From assembly GCF_002154225.1 (NCBI RefSeq), contig NZ_MTSE01000008.1:1-64000 (forward strand): 64,000 nucleotides of DNA, read 5' to 3'. The notes beneath the pieces are model-generated. The model was not told where the DNA came from. It saw only the letters and a program-made list of their open reading frames with translations, and searched no databases. The position numbers and the translations under genes are program-made. Source of the stretch: Hymenobacter crusticola (lineage in GTDB: Bacteria; Bacteroidota; Bacteroidia; Cytophagales; Hymenobacteraceae). Below, piece after piece: positions 52,431 to 61,300 of the stretch (positions are counted from its first letter, which is position 1; the number at the start of each line of letters is the position of its first letter).

Positions 52431-53120
52431 TTAGCCGCCAAAACCGCGGCCGCCGCGGCTGCCAAAGCCTGAGCTACGACCAGCCGGGGCACTGCTGCGA
52501 ATGCTGCTCCGGCTCTGGCCAAAACCGGTGCTGCGAGTAACGGTGGAGCTAGGTCGGATGCCACTGGTTGGCGATGTCCGGCCACCGGTGAAGCCCCGGC
52601 CGAAAAAGCCTCGGCCCTGGCCACGCTCTTGCGCCATGCGGGCGCGCCACGCGTTGTTCTGTTGCACTACGCCCGGGTTGGCGTAAGCACCTAGGTTTGG
52701 CGTCAGGAAGCGGCCGGCCATGTAGCCAATACCGCCCCACATCAGCACGTCCATCATACTAGTGCCACCCACACGATTTTCGGGGTTGTTGTGGCTGTAG
52801 CTCTGCATTTGCTTTTGCAGCGCTTCGCCTTGCAGCGTATCTACTTTGCCATCAAAATGTTTGAGGACGGCCGCAATCTGCTCCTTGCCTGCGGGACGCT
52901 CAGCCGTAATTTTCCACTCGCCCGGCTGCACCTCGGTCATTTCCGTGATAACGCCCTCCGAGTACGTCTCGTTGCCGTTGCTCCAGTCACCAGCAGTCTT
53001 GTTGTAATCGGAGTTGGAGTCGCCGGAGCAGGCGGGGAGACCAATGCCGAGGCTGGCAGCCGCAGCAACGAGCAGTACGTTACGACGCCAGTCGCCGAGT
53101 TGGAAGTAAGGCTTATTCAT
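52431..53120 (-). CDS. YgiB/DUF1190-like lipoprotein with Gly/Ser/Arg-rich tail
   Basis: A 229-residue protein with a signal (LLVAAAASLGIGLPACSG) and lipidated Cys in LPAC. The middle (about 55-105) is a small acidic domain; GGIGYMAGRFLTPN at about 130-143 corresponds to the MAGYMMGR segment of E. coli YgiB. The tail after 170 is rich in Arg, Ser and Gly with STVTRSTGFGQSRSS and GRSSGFGSRGGRGFGG, again like the end of YgiB/YjfM. It is on the same strand upstream of the YgiC-like gene, as in the E. coli ygiB-ygiC order. Function unknown; envelope localisation is likely. Homology is judged from architecture, so moderate. Confidence 0.7.
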   Translation of the reverse strand: MNKPYFQLGDWRRNVLLVAAAASLGIGLPACSGDSNSDYNKTAGDWSNGNETYSEGVITEMTEVQPGEWKITAERPAGKEQIAAVLKHFDGKVDTLQGEALQKQMQSYSHNNPENRVGGTSMMDVLMWGGIGYMAGRFLTPNLGAYANPGVVQQNNAWRARMAQERGQGRGFFGRGFTGGRTSPTSGIRPSSTVTRSTGFGQSRSSIRSSAPAGRSSGFGSRGGRGFGG

Positions 53121-53224
53121 AGCTAGGAGGTGGTTGTAGGGGTAGTAGGCAGATTGGTTCTGAGTAGGCTAACGAAAAATGGCGTCATGTGAATGAAGGA
53201 GCCGCAAGCTAGGTAGGCATTTTA

Positions 53225-54145
53225 TTATTTATCGGCTAATAGCAGCACCTTCCAGGCTTCCTGCACCAGGCCTTCCTCTAAGTACTGTTTAACGAGTAAC
53301 ATGAGCTGACGGCGTTGCTCGGCGGGGTCGCCGTGGTACTTGCTGAGCGTGTACGCCACTAAGGGTTCGTGGTGAAATGCCTGTACGTCGGCCGCTGATG
53401 GCAGCGCGGCCGCTTCCACATTGGCCAGCCGACCTAGGTTGTTGCCCGTCAGCAGGTCGCTGTGGCGGACATGCGCCGGCAGTTGGTCGAAGCCGATGCC
53501 TTGGTGTCGGTTAGGCCTAGGTACTTCCAGCAAACTTTGGGGACCTACCCGGCAGTAATAATCGCCCCCGAGGCGGGCCACAGCTTCCAGCTTGTGCGGA
53601 TTCAAGCCAATGCCATTGTCGTTCAGCAGCGTTTCGTGGAAGTGGGCCTGTACCACCCGGCAGATAACGAGGTTGCCCGCGCCACCGGTGTTGCCTAGTG
53701 GGACAATTTGCTCGATGACGCACTCGTACGCCGCTGGGCACTCGGCCGCCCGCGGCGGGCGGACTTTATCAGAAGCCACCTCGGTGAAACCGGCCTTCGC
53801 AAACTCGTTCACGCCGCGTGGGTACTCTGTGCTGGTCAGTGACAACTGCTCCACCAAGGGGTAATTGGCAATGTTGATGACGCACTCGGCCACTTCGCGT
53901 ACATTGAGCAAGGTGTCCTTGGGGCTGTTGTCGCGGGCCCGTGTGGTAGCCGAGAAGATAAGAATGGGCGGGCTAGCGCTAAAGACGTTGAAGAAGCTAT
54001 ACGGGCTCAGGTTGACCTCGCCCGCTGCCGAAATGGTGCTGACAAACGCAATGGGCCGCGGCGCCACGGACGTTACCATGAATTGGTACCATTCATTGGC
54101 GGGTAAGCTGCCAGGCGTGATGGTGCGGTAGGGAGGAAGGGGCAT
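53225..54145 (-). CDS. Flavin reductase-like protein
   Basis: ATG at 54145 gives 306 residues (MPLPPYRTITPG). The flavin reductase-like FMN-binding split-barrel domain (PF01613) is at about 15-200: QFMVTSVAPRPIAFVSTIS, NLSPYSFFNVFSASPPILIFS, RDNSPKDTLLNVREVAECV. The family binds FMN and reduces flavins, or transfers hydride to iron or oxygenase partners. The C-terminal 90 residues are helical and unassigned. It is divergent from the zinc-ribbon regulator (54426), and a Fur-box-like dyad lies in the shared spacer. Cytoplasmic. Confidence 0.88.
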   Translation of the reverse strand: MPLPPYRTITPGSLPANEWYQFMVTSVAPRPIAFVSTISAAGEVNLSPYSFFNVFSASPPILIFSATTRARDNSPKDTLLNVREVAECVINIANYPLVEQLSLTSTEYPRGVNEFAKAGFTEVASDKVRPPRAAECPAAYECVIEQIVPLGNTGGAGNLVICRVVQAHFHETLLNDNGIGLNPHKLEAVARLGGDYYCRVGPQSLLEVPRPNRHQGIGFDQLPAHVRHSDLLTGNNLGRLANVEAAALPSAADVQAFHHEPLVAYTLSKYHGDPAEQRRQLMLLVKQYLEEGLVQEAWKVLLLADK

Positions 54146-54326
54146 AAGCAACTGCTTTTGATAGATACCAAAGCTAGTGTAACGGTTTATATCGTCAGGT
54201 CGCCGATTCAACCCTATCCCGCTGGAATAGCAGCGCTGCAAAGCTGTTGGGTGAATCAGCTTCTACGCTTTACTGCTTTTGCTATTAGCTGCGACCAAGT
54301 TCGTTTGGCTATTCTACTCAGCACTA

Positions 54327-54339
54327 AATGATAATCATT
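54327..54339. promoter_or_regulatory. Fur-box-like dyad
   Basis: AATGATAATCATT is a perfect 6-1-6 palindrome and equals the centre of the canonical Fur box (GATAATGATAATCATTATC). It lies in the divergent spacer, 87 bases before the zinc-ribbon gene, and covers the -33 region of a promoter whose -7 box is at 54355-54362. Regulation by Fur is inference. Confidence 0.5.
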
Positions 54340-54354
54340 AGGAAGCAAGAAACC

Positions 54355-54381
54355 TATTTTTGCTAAAGTAGTATATCTTTG
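54355..54381 (+). promoter_or_regulatory. Two tandem -7 boxes of the zinc-ribbon regulator gene
   Basis: TATTTTTG at 54355-54362 and TATCTTTG at 54374-54381 both match TAnnTTTG. The Fur-like dyad sits 15 bases before the first box, where a repressor would block the -33 contact. Confidence 0.45.
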
Positions 54382-54425
54382 CTAAACAACTATAGGTGGG
54401 CTGCCATCGCTATTCTTTGAGACTC

Positions 54426-54848
54426 ATGACCAAGCCTGCCTGCCCCAAATGTGATTCAACAGAAGCTACTAAAAGTGGCGTAGTGGGCGGCCGACAGCGC
54501 TACAAGTGCAAAAATTGCGGTTATCATTATTCTGTCGATAAGGTCGGGCGGGAGGTGAGCTCCTACTACGTGATCAAGGCGTTGCAGCTGTACGTGGAAG
54601 GGGTGAGCTACCGCGAAATAGAACGACTGCTGGGTGTGAGCCACGTGAGCGTGATGAATTGGGTGAAGAAGTACGGCCTACGAGCGCCGCGCCAGACAGA
54701 TTATCACCCGACGTACAAAATACTCACTCAGAAGGAGCTAGCTGATTTTATCCAGAATCCGCAGAACCTGAAAGGAGCGGGACTGATGGTGACGGAGCTA
54801 GGTGATAAGTATATGATGATTCGCTGGGAGCGGTTCAAAGAAGGGTAG
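54426..54848 (+). CDS. IS1 InsA-like zinc-ribbon/HTH protein, probable domesticated regulator
   Basis: ATG at 54426 gives 140 residues. An N-terminal zinc ribbon has Cys6, Cys9, Cys28 and Cys31 (CPKC, CKNC), followed by a helix-turn-helix (YREIERLLGVSHVSVMNWVKK) exactly as in InsA of IS1. The C-terminal 50 residues (YHPTYKILTQKELADFIQNP, MVTELGDKYMMIRWERF) are unrelated to InsB. No transposase catalytic domain, no terminal inverted repeats and no target duplications are seen nearby, so it is a stand-alone DNA-binding protein. It is followed by a porin gene 128 bp downstream, which suggests control of that operon. Confidence 0.75.
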   Translation: MTKPACPKCDSTEATKSGVVGGRQRYKCKNCGYHYSVDKVGREVSSYYVIKALQLYVEGVSYREIERLLGVSHVSVMNWVKKYGLRAPRQTDYHPTYKILTQKELADFIQNPQNLKGAGLMVTELGDKYMMIRWERFKEG

Positions 54849-54975
54849 GGCTATACCATTAGCAGAACGATAGCGTGAAGATGGTTTTCGCTGGGCGATT
54901 TTTCTACTTGGTGCTGTGCTAGTGTTAGCAGCTGGTAATCAGCTACTCATTGGAGTCCCACCCATCCACCATCCC

Positions 54976-56502
54976 ATGCAAAAACACCGTTACGCATTAG
55001 CCCTCAGCAGTATGCTGGTGGCTGCCAGTGCTACAGCGCAGGTAACGCCTCCTCCCGCCGGCGGACAAGCGCCCCCGCCCGCTCCACCCACGGCGCCCCC
55101 TCCCACGCCTGCCCCCACTCAGGCAGTTCCTTACGGAGCGGGGATGAAGGTGAACATCTCACCCGATGGCTCGAAATACCTGCGCTTCATCTCCTGGCAT
55201 CAAGTGTACACCCGCTACACCGAGAACAATAGCGGGACACTACGTGCCCCGGGCAAGCCCCAGCACGGGCAAGTTGACTTTGGGCTGCGTCGTTCGCGCT
55301 TGGTGATTTTGGCGCAACTCAACCCGCGCTTTCTGCTTTATACGCACCTAGGGATTAACAACCAGAATGCCGTGAGCGGCGGGGCCCCTGGCGAAGCCAC
55401 TGGGCCCGGTAAGAAGCCGCAGTTTTTCATTCACGAAGCCGTTACGGAGTACAAAGTCAACAAGTATTTGAGCCTAGGTGCAGGCCTGCACTACTACAAC
55501 GGCATTTCACGCTTGAGCAGCGCCAGCACGGTTAATATCCTGCCCATGGACCTGCCGCTGACCAACTTTCCCACCATTGATGCCCTCGATCAGTTTGCCC
55601 GCTGGATGGGTGTGTATGCGAAAGGCCGCATTGATAAGTTCGATTATCGGGTATCCGTCAGTGACCCCTTCCTAACCAACGTCAGCGGCACACCCCTGAC
55701 CCTAGGTGCCACGGCCGGCACCACGAACACTGGCACCAACATCGCGCAGTTCAATCCGCAGGATACTAAGCACGTGTATCAGGGCTATTTCAGCTACAAC
55801 TTCTTTGAGCCTGAGGCCAACGTCCTGCCTTATCAAGTTGGCACTTACCTAGGTACAAAAAAAGTGCTGAGCGTGGGCGCCGGCTTTATGTACAACAAGG
55901 ACGGCACCTACTCGCGGCCTACTTCCAGTGCCGTAACGGTGCCGCTCGCTACCGGTGCCGATCCGTTTGTGGCCGTTGCGACCCAGAAGCATGACATAAA
56001 ACTATTCGGGGTAGACGCCTTCTATGACGTACCGCTCAACAAAGACGCTGGCACTGCCCTGACCTTGTATGGCGTGTACTACAACTTCGACTTTGGCCCG
56101 AACTACGTGCGCTACATCGGGGCTGAGAACCCTGGATATGGTAGTGCTATTCCGGCCTCCGTCAACCCTAGTGGTAACTTACTGCGCGGCAATGCTATTC
56201 CGACGGCAGGTACGGGCTCTTCTGAGTACGTGCAAGTAGGCTTCCTGCTACCCAAAAACACGCTAGGTCCGAAAGCGCTGGTGCAACCCTACGTGACCTA
56301 CTTGCGCGGCAGCTACGAAGGCTTGCGTCAGAGCAACGGTGACCGGCAGACGGCCAAAACAGTCGACGCAGGGGTGAACCTGCTGCTCGATGGCCATAAC
56401 GCCAAAGTGACCTTAAACTACCGCTCACGCCCCGACTTTACGAACGTGAACGACGTCAATTACCGTCCCGAAATTACGCTGCAAACGCAGGTTTATTTAT
56501 AA
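54976..56502 (+). CDS. Outer-membrane porin
   Basis: ATG at 54976 gives 508 residues. A signal peptide ends in TAQV; a Pro-rich linker (about 25-52, PPAPPTAPPPTP) follows. The rest is a beta-barrel of alternating strands with periplasmic turns: DGSKYLRFISWHQVYTRYTEN, VDFGLRRSRLVILAQLNPRF, SLGAGLHYYNGISR, and NYRPEITLQTQVYL at the end, ending in a hydrophobic C-terminal strand. It fits the phosphate-selective porin O/P superfamily, although the ligand is unknown. It is followed by the MHS transporter gene, so it likely lets the same substrate through the outer membrane. Confidence 0.85.
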   Translation: MQKHRYALALSSMLVAASATAQVTPPPAGGQAPPPAPPTAPPPTPAPTQAVPYGAGMKVNISPDGSKYLRFISWHQVYTRYTENNSGTLRAPGKPQHGQVDFGLRRSRLVILAQLNPRFLLYTHLGINNQNAVSGGAPGEATGPGKKPQFFIHEAVTEYKVNKYLSLGAGLHYYNGISRLSSASTVNILPMDLPLTNFPTIDALDQFARWMGVYAKGRIDKFDYRVSVSDPFLTNVSGTPLTLGATAGTTNTGTNIAQFNPQDTKHVYQGYFSYNFFEPEANVLPYQVGTYLGTKKVLSVGAGFMYNKDGTYSRPTSSAVTVPLATGADPFVAVATQKHDIKLFGVDAFYDVPLNKDAGTALTLYGVYYNFDFGPNYVRYIGAENPGYGSAIPASVNPSGNLLRGNAIPTAGTGSSEYVQVGFLLPKNTLGPKALVQPYVTYLRGSYEGLRQSNGDRQTAKTVDAGVNLLLDGHNAKVTLNYRSRPDFTNVNDVNYRPEITLQTQVYL

Positions 56503-56574
56503 GCCACTGCGCAGTCCTTCTTGCCTTTCCCAATTCCCACTTCTCATCAACTTATTTCATCAAGCAAAACGAGT

Positions 56575-58056
56575 ATGGAACAGAGTATCCCTAACGCACA
56601 CGGCTACGCCGCTGATGCTCCGGCGGAGCACGACAACAACGCGGTATCGGCCGGCACCATCTGGCAGGTGATTACTGCCTCATCGGTCGGGACGGTCATC
56701 GAGTGGTACGATTTCTACATTTTTGGCTCGCTGGCCGCTATTATTGGGCCGGTGCTGTTTGGGCACGCCGGCAAGATCGAGGATACGCTGCTAGGTGCCC
56801 TAGCTGTGTTCGGTGCAGGCTTCGTGGTGCGTCCATTCGGGGCAATGTTCTTCGGGCGCCTCGGCGACATGATCGGCCGCAAGTACACCTTTCTGGTCAC
56901 GCTGCTGATTATGGGCGGGGCCACATTCATTACTGGCCTCATTCCTAGCTATGATAGCATTGGCATCGTGGCGCCCGTGGTGGTGGTAATTTTGCGCCTG
57001 TTGCAAGGCCTAGCCCTCGGGGGTGAGTACGGAGGTGCCGCTACCTACGTGGCCGAATACGCGCCCGACAAAAAGCGCGGCTACTACACCAGCTTCATTC
57101 AGATTACCGCCACGGGCGGCCTGATCCTGAGCATTTCCGTGATTCTGATTACTCGTAAGCTGATGGGCGAAGATGCCTTCAAAGAATGGGGCTGGCGCAT
57201 TCCGTTCCTGCTTTCCGGTTTCCTGGTTATTGCCTCGTATTACATTCGCCGCAAGCTGCACGAGTCGCCTTTATTTGCCAAAGCCAAAGCTACCGGCACT
57301 ACCAGCAAAAGCCCCTTACGTGACTCCTTCATGAATCCCATCAACCGGCGCTTAGTGCTGATTGCGCTGTTTGGCGTGACGATGGGCCAAGGGGTTATTT
57401 TCTACACCAGCCAGTTCCAGGCCTTCACCTTCATGAATGCCACGCTGAAACTCGATATCGTCGACTCAAGCATTATCATGGTGGTATCCATGCTCCTCGC
57501 TACGCCGCTGTTCGTGTATTTTGGCTCGCTTTCCGACCGCATTGGCCGCAAGCGCATCATCATGACCGGCATGATCTGTGGCGCCCTGTTCACCATTCCA
57601 CTGTTCTACGGCATCAAGGCCTTTGCCGGTCCGCTCACCGAGGTTACGCCGGCCACGGTAGATGCCGCAGGCAAAGCCGTACCGGCCGTGATGAAGGCCC
57701 TCACGCCCAACGTGCCCGCCATGATTGCGCTGGTATTCTGCTTGGTGGTGTTCGTGACGATGGTGTACGGCCCGATTGCCGCTTACTTGGTCGAACTGTT
57801 TCCAACGAAAGTGCGCTACACCTCGCTGTCGGTGCCATATCACATCGGCAACGGTGTATTCGGGGGCTTCGTGCCGCTGATTGCAACGTCGATTGGGGTG
57901 TGGGCAGCGGCCCAACCCGAAGGCACGTTTGCCAAGGAGCACAGCAGCCTCGTCGGGCTAGCTTACCCAGTTATCATTGCCCTGATTTGCTTCTTCGTGG
58001 GCATGGCCATGATGAAAGACGTGCGCAACGTGAAGCTGATGGACAACAAAGAATAG
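56575..58056 (+). CDS. MHS-family MFS transporter (metabolite:H+ symporter)
   Basis: ATG at 56575 gives 493 residues with 12 predicted transmembrane segments. The family signature GTVIEWYDFYIFG opens TM1. The loop 2-3 motif GRLGDMIGRKYT, GLALGGEYGGAATYVAEYAP in TM4-5, and SDRIGRKRIIM in loop 8-9 are all MHS-type. The family imports carboxylates such as citrate, ketoglutarate, shikimate or proline with protons. Between TM 9 and 10 a longer periplasmic or cytoplasmic insert (about 365-390) is present. Placed between a porin and the SSS-type kinase/acs genes, it probably imports a small carboxylate. Inner membrane. Confidence 0.92.
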   Translation: MEQSIPNAHGYAADAPAEHDNNAVSAGTIWQVITASSVGTVIEWYDFYIFGSLAAIIGPVLFGHAGKIEDTLLGALAVFGAGFVVRPFGAMFFGRLGDMIGRKYTFLVTLLIMGGATFITGLIPSYDSIGIVAPVVVVILRLLQGLALGGEYGGAATYVAEYAPDKKRGYYTSFIQITATGGLILSISVILITRKLMGEDAFKEWGWRIPFLLSGFLVIASYYIRRKLHESPLFAKAKATGTTSKSPLRDSFMNPINRRLVLIALFGVTMGQGVIFYTSQFQAFTFMNATLKLDIVDSSIIMVVSMLLATPLFVYFGSLSDRIGRKRIIMTGMICGALFTIPLFYGIKAFAGPLTEVTPATVDAAGKAVPAVMKALTPNVPAMIALVFCLVVFVTMVYGPIAAYLVELFPTKVRYTSLSVPYHIGNGVFGGFVPLIATSIGVWAAAQPEGTFAKEHSSLVGLAYPVIIALICFFVGMAMMKDVRNVKLMDNKE

Positions 58057-58057
58057 T

Positions 58058-58125
58058 GTAACTCAGTGGCTGAGCGACTGGATGCGTTCTTAATTGACCA
58101 TCCAGTCGCTCAGCCACTGAGTTAC
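58058..58125 (+). terminator. 27-bp perfect hairpin after the MHS transporter
   Basis: Bases 58058-58084 are perfectly complementary to 58099-58125 around a 14-base loop. It starts 2 bases after the transporter stop and ends 12 bases before the ATG of the small membrane protein. Confidence 0.8.
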
Positions 58126-58137
58126 CTAGTCACGCAT

Positions 58138-58353
58138 ATGGCTTTCAACGAACAAGCCGAGCAGCGCCGCGGGCAGCGGCTCCTTTTTGTGAGTGTGCTG
58201 TTTACGGTGCTGCTCAATTTTCCTTTGCTCGCCGTGTTCGACCACCAAGGGCGGGTAGGGGGCATCCCGGTGTTGTACCTCTACTTGCTACTCGCCTGGA
58301 TTGCGCTGGTGCTAATTACCGGGTGGCTCGTGCGCCAAAACGACGAACCATAA
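58138..58353 (+). CDS. Small two-span membrane protein
   Basis: ATG at 58138 gives 71 residues; an in-frame GTG further upstream lies within the hairpin. It has two hydrophobic helices (LLFVSVLFTVLLNFPLLAVF and LYLYLLLAWIALVLITGWLV) joined by DHQGRVGGIP, a basic N-terminus and an acidic C-terminus. Small two-span proteins commonly precede SSS-family transporters, such as E. coli YjcH before ActP. I do not find a DUF485 signature in it, so homology to YjcH is not claimed. It is 98 bp upstream of the SSS-type kinase gene and likely co-transcribed. Confidence 0.75.
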   Translation: MAFNEQAEQRRGQRLLFVSVLFTVLLNFPLLAVFDHQGRVGGIPVLYLYLLLAWIALVLITGWLVRQNDEP

Positions 58354-58451
58354 GCTAGGCCAGCGAACCTACTAAGCTACGTCACGCTTCTAGCCTAGCT
58401 CCTTACGAAAGGCTATCCTTTCGATTTCTCACTCTAATTGCGCATTGTTCA

Positions 58452-61199
58452 TTGAACCGGTTGCTCGTCATCGGCTTTTCGCTGGGCTACCTAGCTTTGC
58501 TGTTTGGCGTGGCGTATGCGGCGGAGCGCCGATCGGCAGAACGCCGGAGCTTGGTGAGCAACCCGTACGTGTACGCCCTGAGCATGGCCGTGTACTGCAC
58601 CGCCTGGACGTTCTATGGCAGCGTGGGCCGCGCCGCGCATTTTGGACCAGCTTTCGTGGGTATCTACCTAGGTCCTACGTTGCTGGCGCCGGCCTGGTGG
58701 CTGGTTTTGCGCAAGATTATTCGCATTTGCCGCTTGCAGCGCCTCACCTCCATTGCCGATTTTATTTCGGCCCGCTACGGCAAAAGCGCCTGGCTGGGGG
58801 CGCTGGTTACGGTGGTGTGCGTGCTCGGTGTGGTGCCGTACATCTCGCTGCAAATCAAAGCCATTGCGGTTTCCTTCGATATTATCACGCAGCAGAGCAC
58901 CACACTACACGCGGCCAACGGTCAAGTAGATATCAGCTCAGCTTTCTACACCACGGTAGGACTCGCTTTTTTCACCATCATCTTCGGCGTGCGCTCCGTG
59001 GAGGCCACCGAGCGCCACGAAGGCATGGTGCTGGCAGTAGCGCTGGAATCACTGGTGAAGCTGGTGGCTTTTCTGCTGGTGGGCGGCTTCGTGACCTTCG
59101 GTTTGTTTAGCGGCTTCGGTGATGTATTCACGCAAGCGGCCGCCGTGCCGGCCCTCAGCCGGCTGTTTACCTTGCATGAGGCGGGCACAAGCGGAGCGCA
59201 GTGGCTTACGCTGCTGGTACTGAGCGTGTCGGCCATTTTGTTACTGCCCAGGCAGTTTCAGGTGGCGGTGGTAGAGAACGTGAACGAGAATCACCTGCGC
59301 AAAGCCATGTGGTTATTTCCGCTCTACCTGATCGTGATCAACCTGTTTGTGTTACCCGTGGCACTTGGGGGCGCCTTGCGTTACGCCGGTCGTGGGCTCG
59401 ACGCCGACACGTTTGTGCTCGCTTTGCCGCTCGATGCGGGCCACCGCTGGTTGGCGTTGCTCACCTACCTAGGTGGGCTCTCGGCTGCCAGCAGCATGAT
59501 CATCGTCGAAACCATTGCCCTGAGCGTGATGATGAGCAACCACTTGCTGATGCCCTTGCTGGTGCGCATTCCAGCCGCCCATGCCGATAGCCGCTGGTTT
59601 GCCTACCTAGGTCGCATTGCCCTACAAAGCCGCCGATTGGCCGTGGTAGTGGTGCTGTTGCTGGCTTATGGCTACTACGCCGTGGTGGGGCACCTGCTGT
59701 CGTTGGTGGATATCGGGCTTATCTCATTTGCCGCAGTGGCGCAGTTTATGCCCGTCGTGCTCGGTGGCCTGTATTGGAAGGGGGGGACCCAACAAGGCGC
59801 CACGGCGGGTATTTTGGCGGGATTTGCCTTGTGGTTTTTCACGCTCGTAGTGCCTACCATGGTGGGCGCCGGGATGCTGCCAATGAGCCTGCTGGAGCAC
59901 GGCGTGGCCGGGATAAGTAGCCTACGGCCGTACGCTTTGTTTGGCCTGCAAGACCTTGGTTCGTTGCCGCACGGGCTATTTTGGAGCTGGTTTTTCAACG
60001 TCGGCTTGTACGTGGGCGTGTCGCTGGCCGGCCGGCCTTCGGGCCTAGAGCAACAGCAAGCCGCCATGTTTGTGGATGTGTTTCGCTACCGCAACGTGTT
60101 TGAGGGACCGGCGGGTTGGCAAGGTGCGACGCCTCTGCCCGATTTGCGGGCCCTGCTCACGGGCTTCCTGGGGAAGAAGCGCGCTATGCAAGCCTTGCAG
60201 GCCTTTGCCGATCGGGTGCCCGATGCGCAACTAACCAACGCCCTAACTACGCCCGCCGATCCGCGCTTGCTCGCCTACGCTGAAAAGCTGCTGGCCGGTA
60301 CGGTCGGTCCAGCCTCGGCGCGGCTGCTGCTAGCGTCGGCAATCGGGGCGCAGGAAACGATCAGCTTGGATAGCGTGGTCGATATTCTGCGCGAGTCGCA
60401 ACAGCTGGTGGAAGCCAACCGCCAGCTGCAGAAACAGTCGCGGCAGTTGCAGCGCCTCACCGACGATCTGCGCAATGCTTACCAACAACTACAGGAGCTC
60501 GACATGCGCAAAGACGAGTTTCTCTACACCGTTACGCACGAGTTGCGCACGCCCCTGACCAGCATCCGCGCCCTGGCTGAAATTCTGTCTGATAATCCTG
60601 ACCTGGAAGAAGAAGAGCGCCTGCGCTTTCTGAACACTATAACGAAAGAAACGGAACGCCTAGGTCGCCTGATCACGCTGGTACTGGACCTGGAGAAATA
60701 CGAGTCGGGCAAAGCCACCCTCGAACGCGCCCCGCTCGCCGTGGCCGACATCATCCACGACGCCCTCGACGCCGTGGGGCAGCTACTCCGCGACAAGCAT
60801 ATCCGTCTGGAGGTGAGCGTGCTTCCTGGCTTGCCTGCCCTCAGCGGCGACCGTGACCGGCTCATGCAGGTGCTAGTGAACTTGCTCAGCAACGCCGTGA
60901 AATCGTGCCGGGTCGATGGCTTCGGGCATATCTGGGTGAGAGCCGAAGCCGCCGATAACACCGTGCGCATCCAGGTAGCTGATAATGGCAAAGGCATCGA
61001 TCCGGCGTTGCACGAGCTGATTTTCGACAAGTTCTTTCAGGCGCAGAACCAAACCATGCGCAAGCCCGAAGGTTCGGGCCTAGGGTTGGCTATCACCAAA
61101 AAGATTGTGGAGCTGCATGCCGGCCGCATCTGGGTGGAAAGCGCGCCCGAGCAAGGAGCTAGGTTTTCCTTTGAGTTGCCGCTCGCGGTTGATCATTAA
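58452..61199 (+). CDS. Sensor histidine kinase with sodium:solute symporter domain (CbrA-like)
   Basis: A 915-residue membrane protein. The only start that leaves the first helix whole is TTG at 58452 (MNRLLVIGFSLGYLALLFGVAYA). About 13 transmembrane segments (1-540) form an SSS/PutP-like transporter, with AGTEL-like and SISAFY-type turns. A coiled coil (about 640-690) leads to HisKA with His696 in VTHELRTPLTS and HATPase_c with GSGLGLAITKK. The layout matches CbrA of Pseudomonas, which senses or transports histidine/carboxylates. The adjacent response regulator is its likely partner, and the downstream acetyl-CoA synthetase is a likely target. Confidence 0.93.
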   Translation: MNRLLVIGFSLGYLALLFGVAYAAERRSAERRSLVSNPYVYALSMAVYCTAWTFYGSVGRAAHFGPAFVGIYLGPTLLAPAWWLVLRKIIRICRLQRLTSIADFISARYGKSAWLGALVTVVCVLGVVPYISLQIKAIAVSFDIITQQSTTLHAANGQVDISSAFYTTVGLAFFTIIFGVRSVEATERHEGMVLAVALESLVKLVAFLLVGGFVTFGLFSGFGDVFTQAAAVPALSRLFTLHEAGTSGAQWLTLLVLSVSAILLLPRQFQVAVVENVNENHLRKAMWLFPLYLIVINLFVLPVALGGALRYAGRGLDADTFVLALPLDAGHRWLALLTYLGGLSAASSMIIVETIALSVMMSNHLLMPLLVRIPAAHADSRWFAYLGRIALQSRRLAVVVVLLLAYGYYAVVGHLLSLVDIGLISFAAVAQFMPVVLGGLYWKGGTQQGATAGILAGFALWFFTLVVPTMVGAGMLPMSLLEHGVAGISSLRPYALFGLQDLGSLPHGLFWSWFFNVGLYVGVSLAGRPSGLEQQQAAMFVDVFRYRNVFEGPAGWQGATPLPDLRALLTGFLGKKRAMQALQAFADRVPDAQLTNALTTPADPRLLAYAEKLLAGTVGPASARLLLASAIGAQETISLDSVVDILRESQQLVEANRQLQKQSRQLQRLTDDLRNAYQQLQELDMRKDEFLYTVTHELRTPLTSIRALAEILSDNPDLEEEERLRFLNTITKETERLGRLITLVLDLEKYESGKATLERAPLAVADIIHDALDAVGQLLRDKHIRLEVSVLPGLPALSGDRDRLMQVLVNLLSNAVKSCRVDGFGHIWVRAEAADNTVRIQVADNGKGIDPALHELIFDKFFQAQNQTMRKPEGSGLGLAITKKIVELHAGRIWVESAPEQGARFSFELPLAVDH

Positions 61200-61300
61200 T
61201 CTGTTTTGTTGCTCGCTATGCCCTTTCGCTACCTAGGCTACCACCAACTTTGCCACCCGCTGCTGCAATGAGTTTTTAAGTGCCCCACATGATTCCCGCT

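Noticed and set aside
54426..54848. An insertion sequence of the IS1 family
   Set aside because: Only an InsA-like segment exists. No InsB, terminal inverted repeats or target-site duplication could be found.
57466..57942. A 158-codon minus-strand frame in the MHS transporter gene
   Set aside because: Antisense to transmembrane segments, and His-rich only because of the complementary codons; no recognisable domain.
58445..59110. A 221-codon plus-strand frame at the start of the SSS-type kinase gene
   Set aside because: It is a shifted-frame shadow of the membrane domain; the real frame gives clean transmembrane segments and runs for 915 codons.
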